Source: JBCCFX01 sp039029515
GTDB taxonomy: Bacteria; Planctomycetota; Phycisphaerae; Phycisphaerales; SM1A02
DNA: 7,518 bases
Assembly (NCBI GenBank): GCA_039029515.1
Contig: JBCCFX010000190.1
Coordinates: 1-7,518, forward strand
Direction: 5' to 3'
Positions 6,180-7,518 of the stretch are shown in pieces. The translations under genes and the position numbers were made by a program. Below the pieces are notes generated by a model. That model made no database searches. It saw only the letters and a list, made by a program, of their open reading frames with translations, and was not told the origin of the DNA. Positions within the stretch are counted from its first letter, which is position 1; each line of letters begins with the position of its first letter.

Positions 6180-7518
6180 ATGACCGACTCGACCGATCCA
6201 ACCATCCAGCCCGATCCGGATTCGTACGCGGAAGAGACGATCGAAGTTGAACAGCCGCGCCGTGCGGCGTCCGCGCAATTCGTCGTCGACACCGAAGTCG
6301 GCAGCGAAGCAATGCTGCGCGATGCCATGGATCCCGCGAATCAATCGCTCGCCGATGCGCTGCGTCTGAGCTTCCGTGTGCTTCAGGTCGTGATCGCAGT
6401 GCTCGTTGTGCTGTTCATCGTGTCGGGTGCCAAGACGATCGCACCGGGGCAGAGCGGCGTGGCGATGCTCTGGGGCAAGATCCTCGAAAAGGATGGCGAA
6501 TCCGCACTTGAACCGGGGCTCACGTTCAACTGGCCCTATCCAGCCGGCGAATTCGTGCTGTTCCAGGCCGAGAATCGGCGCGTCGAAGTCAACAACCTGT
6601 TCTGGCCTTCGGTTGGTCGCGGACGCGCCCGTACCGATGCACTTGAGGCCGCCGATATTCGCGACGGTCTGAACCCTGCACGCGATGGATATCTGCTCAC
6701 CGCAGATGATGAAGTCGCGCACATGCAACTCAATGGTTCATACCTGATCGTTGATGTCCGCGACTATGTTGGCGCTGTTCGCATCGATCAGGAATCGCGG
6801 ATCGGCCCAACGTCGACTGGCGAGGAAGATGTCGACTTCGTCACCGGCGATCAGTTGATGGCGCTCGCGCTGCAGCGCGCTGCGGTTCATACTGCCGCGC
6901 GCATGCCGATCGATAGCTTCATGCTCGAAAAGGAATCGCAAAACCTCGGCGTTCGTCTTAAGGACGCGGCGCAGGAGATGCTCGATCGCGTCGATGTCGG
7001 CGTCCAGATTACGGCCGTGGCGACGACCGATGTCACGCCACCGTTCTCGATCGAGAAGTTGTCGGATTCGTTTGATCGCGCATCGGATGAAGCCAAGACG
7101 AATATTGAGCGCGCCCAGAAACGCGCCGAGCAGTTCCGGATCGACTCCGCTGGCGACGGCTGGGAAGACGCCATTGCGTTGATCAATGCCTATGAACGCA
7201 GCGTTGAGGAATCTGCCCGCGACGCCGAGCAGACTGAACGCCTCAGTGCGATTTACGAGCATCTTGAAAGCGATGCCGTCGGCGGTCAGGTCGCGGTCAT
7301 CATCGGTGACGCTCGTTCCTATCGTTCGCTGGTGGATTCCACCCTTGGCAGTGAAGCAAAGCGATTTCGCAGCCTGCTGCCGACGTATCAGAAGCATCCG
7401 CGGCTTGTCGTACGACAGCGGTGGCTCGAAACCGTGGGCCTGATCATGCTCAATCCGGATGTTGAAGTGATCTGGATTCCGGAAGGAACATCAACGTTCA
7501 AGGTCGATGTGTCGGCCA
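6180..7518 (+). CDS. hflK: HflK-like SPFH protein (3' end beyond the right edge)
   Basis: The 446 visible codons follow the HflK plan. There is an acidic, proline-containing cytoplasmic N-terminus (1-62), one membrane helix (about 66-83), then an SPFH domain from TIAPGQSGVAMLWGKIL (86-102). EPGLTFNWPYPAGEF (111-125) and GYLLTADDEVAHMQLNGSYL (170-189) match HflK's PGLHWKP and GVMLTSDENVVRVEMNVQY regions. An Ala/Glu/Arg-rich helix runs about 290-395. RWLETVGLIMLNPDVEVIWI (413-432) parallels HflK's C-terminal LYLETMEKVL region, so the gene should end soon after the window. About 30 residues (138-168) are inserted before the LLTADDE segment. It starts 4 bases after the HflC-like gene, and GGAG lies 9 bases before the ATG. 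It probably pairs with the HflC-like protein, while the first gene's product is a third subunit type. Confidence is high for the family and moderate for the HflK label. Confidence 0.83.
   Translation, partial: MTDSTDPTIQPDPDSYAEETIEVEQPRRAASAQFVVDTEVGSEAMLRDAMDPANQSLADALRLSFRVLQVVIAVLVVLFIVSGAKTIAPGQSGVAMLWGKILEKDGESALEPGLTFNWPYPAGEFVLFQAENRRVEVNNLFWPSVGRGRARTDALEAADIRDGLNPARDGYLLTADDEVAHMQLNGSYLIVDVRDYVGAVRIDQESRIGPTSTGEEDVDFVTGDQLMALALQRAAVHTAARMPIDSFMLEKESQNLGVRLKDAAQEMLDRVDVGVQITAVATTDVTPPFSIEKLSDSFDRASDEAKTNIERAQKRAEQFRIDSAGDGWEDAIALINAYERSVEESARDAEQTERLSAIYEHLESDAVGGQVAVIIGDARSYRSLVDSTLGSEAKRFRSLLPTYQKHPRLVVRQRWLETVGLIMLNPDVEVIWIPEGTSTFKVDVSA

Noticed and set aside
5633..6328. Minus-strand open frame of 231 codons over the HflC-like gene and the start of the next
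   Set aside because: It is antisense to two genes with clear family motifs and shows no recognisable features itself.
6738..7397. Minus-strand open frame of 219 codons over the HflK-like gene
   Set aside because: It is a reverse-strand shadow; the plus-strand frame is uninterrupted from 6180 to the window end and matches the HflK plan.
5195..7518. Flotillin or stomatin rather than HflC/HflK for the second and third genes
   Set aside because: Domain order, length, the C-terminal helix-plus-strand segments and the paired gene arrangement fit HflC/HflK better, and the long Glu-Ala repeats of flotillins are absent.

Overview
The window looks like a chromosomal segment of a free-living, moderately GC-rich bacterium. 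I think Planctomycetota is the most likely phylum. The reasons are the form of the ABC-2 permease (a C-terminal 'VPNFQ...KREVG' pattern) and an HflK-like protein with a six-helix membrane module ahead of its SPFH domain. I recall both from planctomycete genomes, but I could not check this, so the assignment is an inference. There are no RNA genes, insertion sequences, CRISPR arrays or phage-like genes, and base composition is even throughout.

The left half reads on the minus strand. Positions 1-1177 hold the first 392 codons of uvrA (nucleotide excision repair), which runs off the left edge. After a 66-base gap comes a complete 486-residue ABC-2 type transporter permease (1244-2704) with about eight membrane helices and a large, charged, probably coiled-coil loop before the last helix. 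No ATPase partner is present in the window.

A divergent intergenic region of 328 bases (2705-3032) must hold the start signals of both the permease and the right-hand operon. It contains a 10-base direct repeat with a 21-base period, a repeated ACTACGT motif and a perfect 6-base-pair inverted repeat around TTCG.

The right half reads on the plus strand as a tight three-gene operon (gaps of 2 and 4 bases). It encodes three different SPFH/Band-7 (HflK/HflC-type) membrane proteins: a 719-residue protein with seven predicted membrane helices and an SPFH domain, a 326-residue HflC-like protein, and an HflK-like protein cut by the right edge after 446 codons. By analogy with E. coli HflK-HflC, which form a large membrane-anchored cage around the FtsH protease, these three are likely subunits of one hetero-oligomeric assembly on the outer face of the cytoplasmic membrane. 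The predicted topology of all three puts the SPFH domains on the same side. The large loop of the divergently transcribed permease is predicted to face that side too, so a functional link is possible but unproven.

The most interesting part is the three-paralogue SPFH operon with its membrane-module fusion, next to a divergent permease with an unusual loop.
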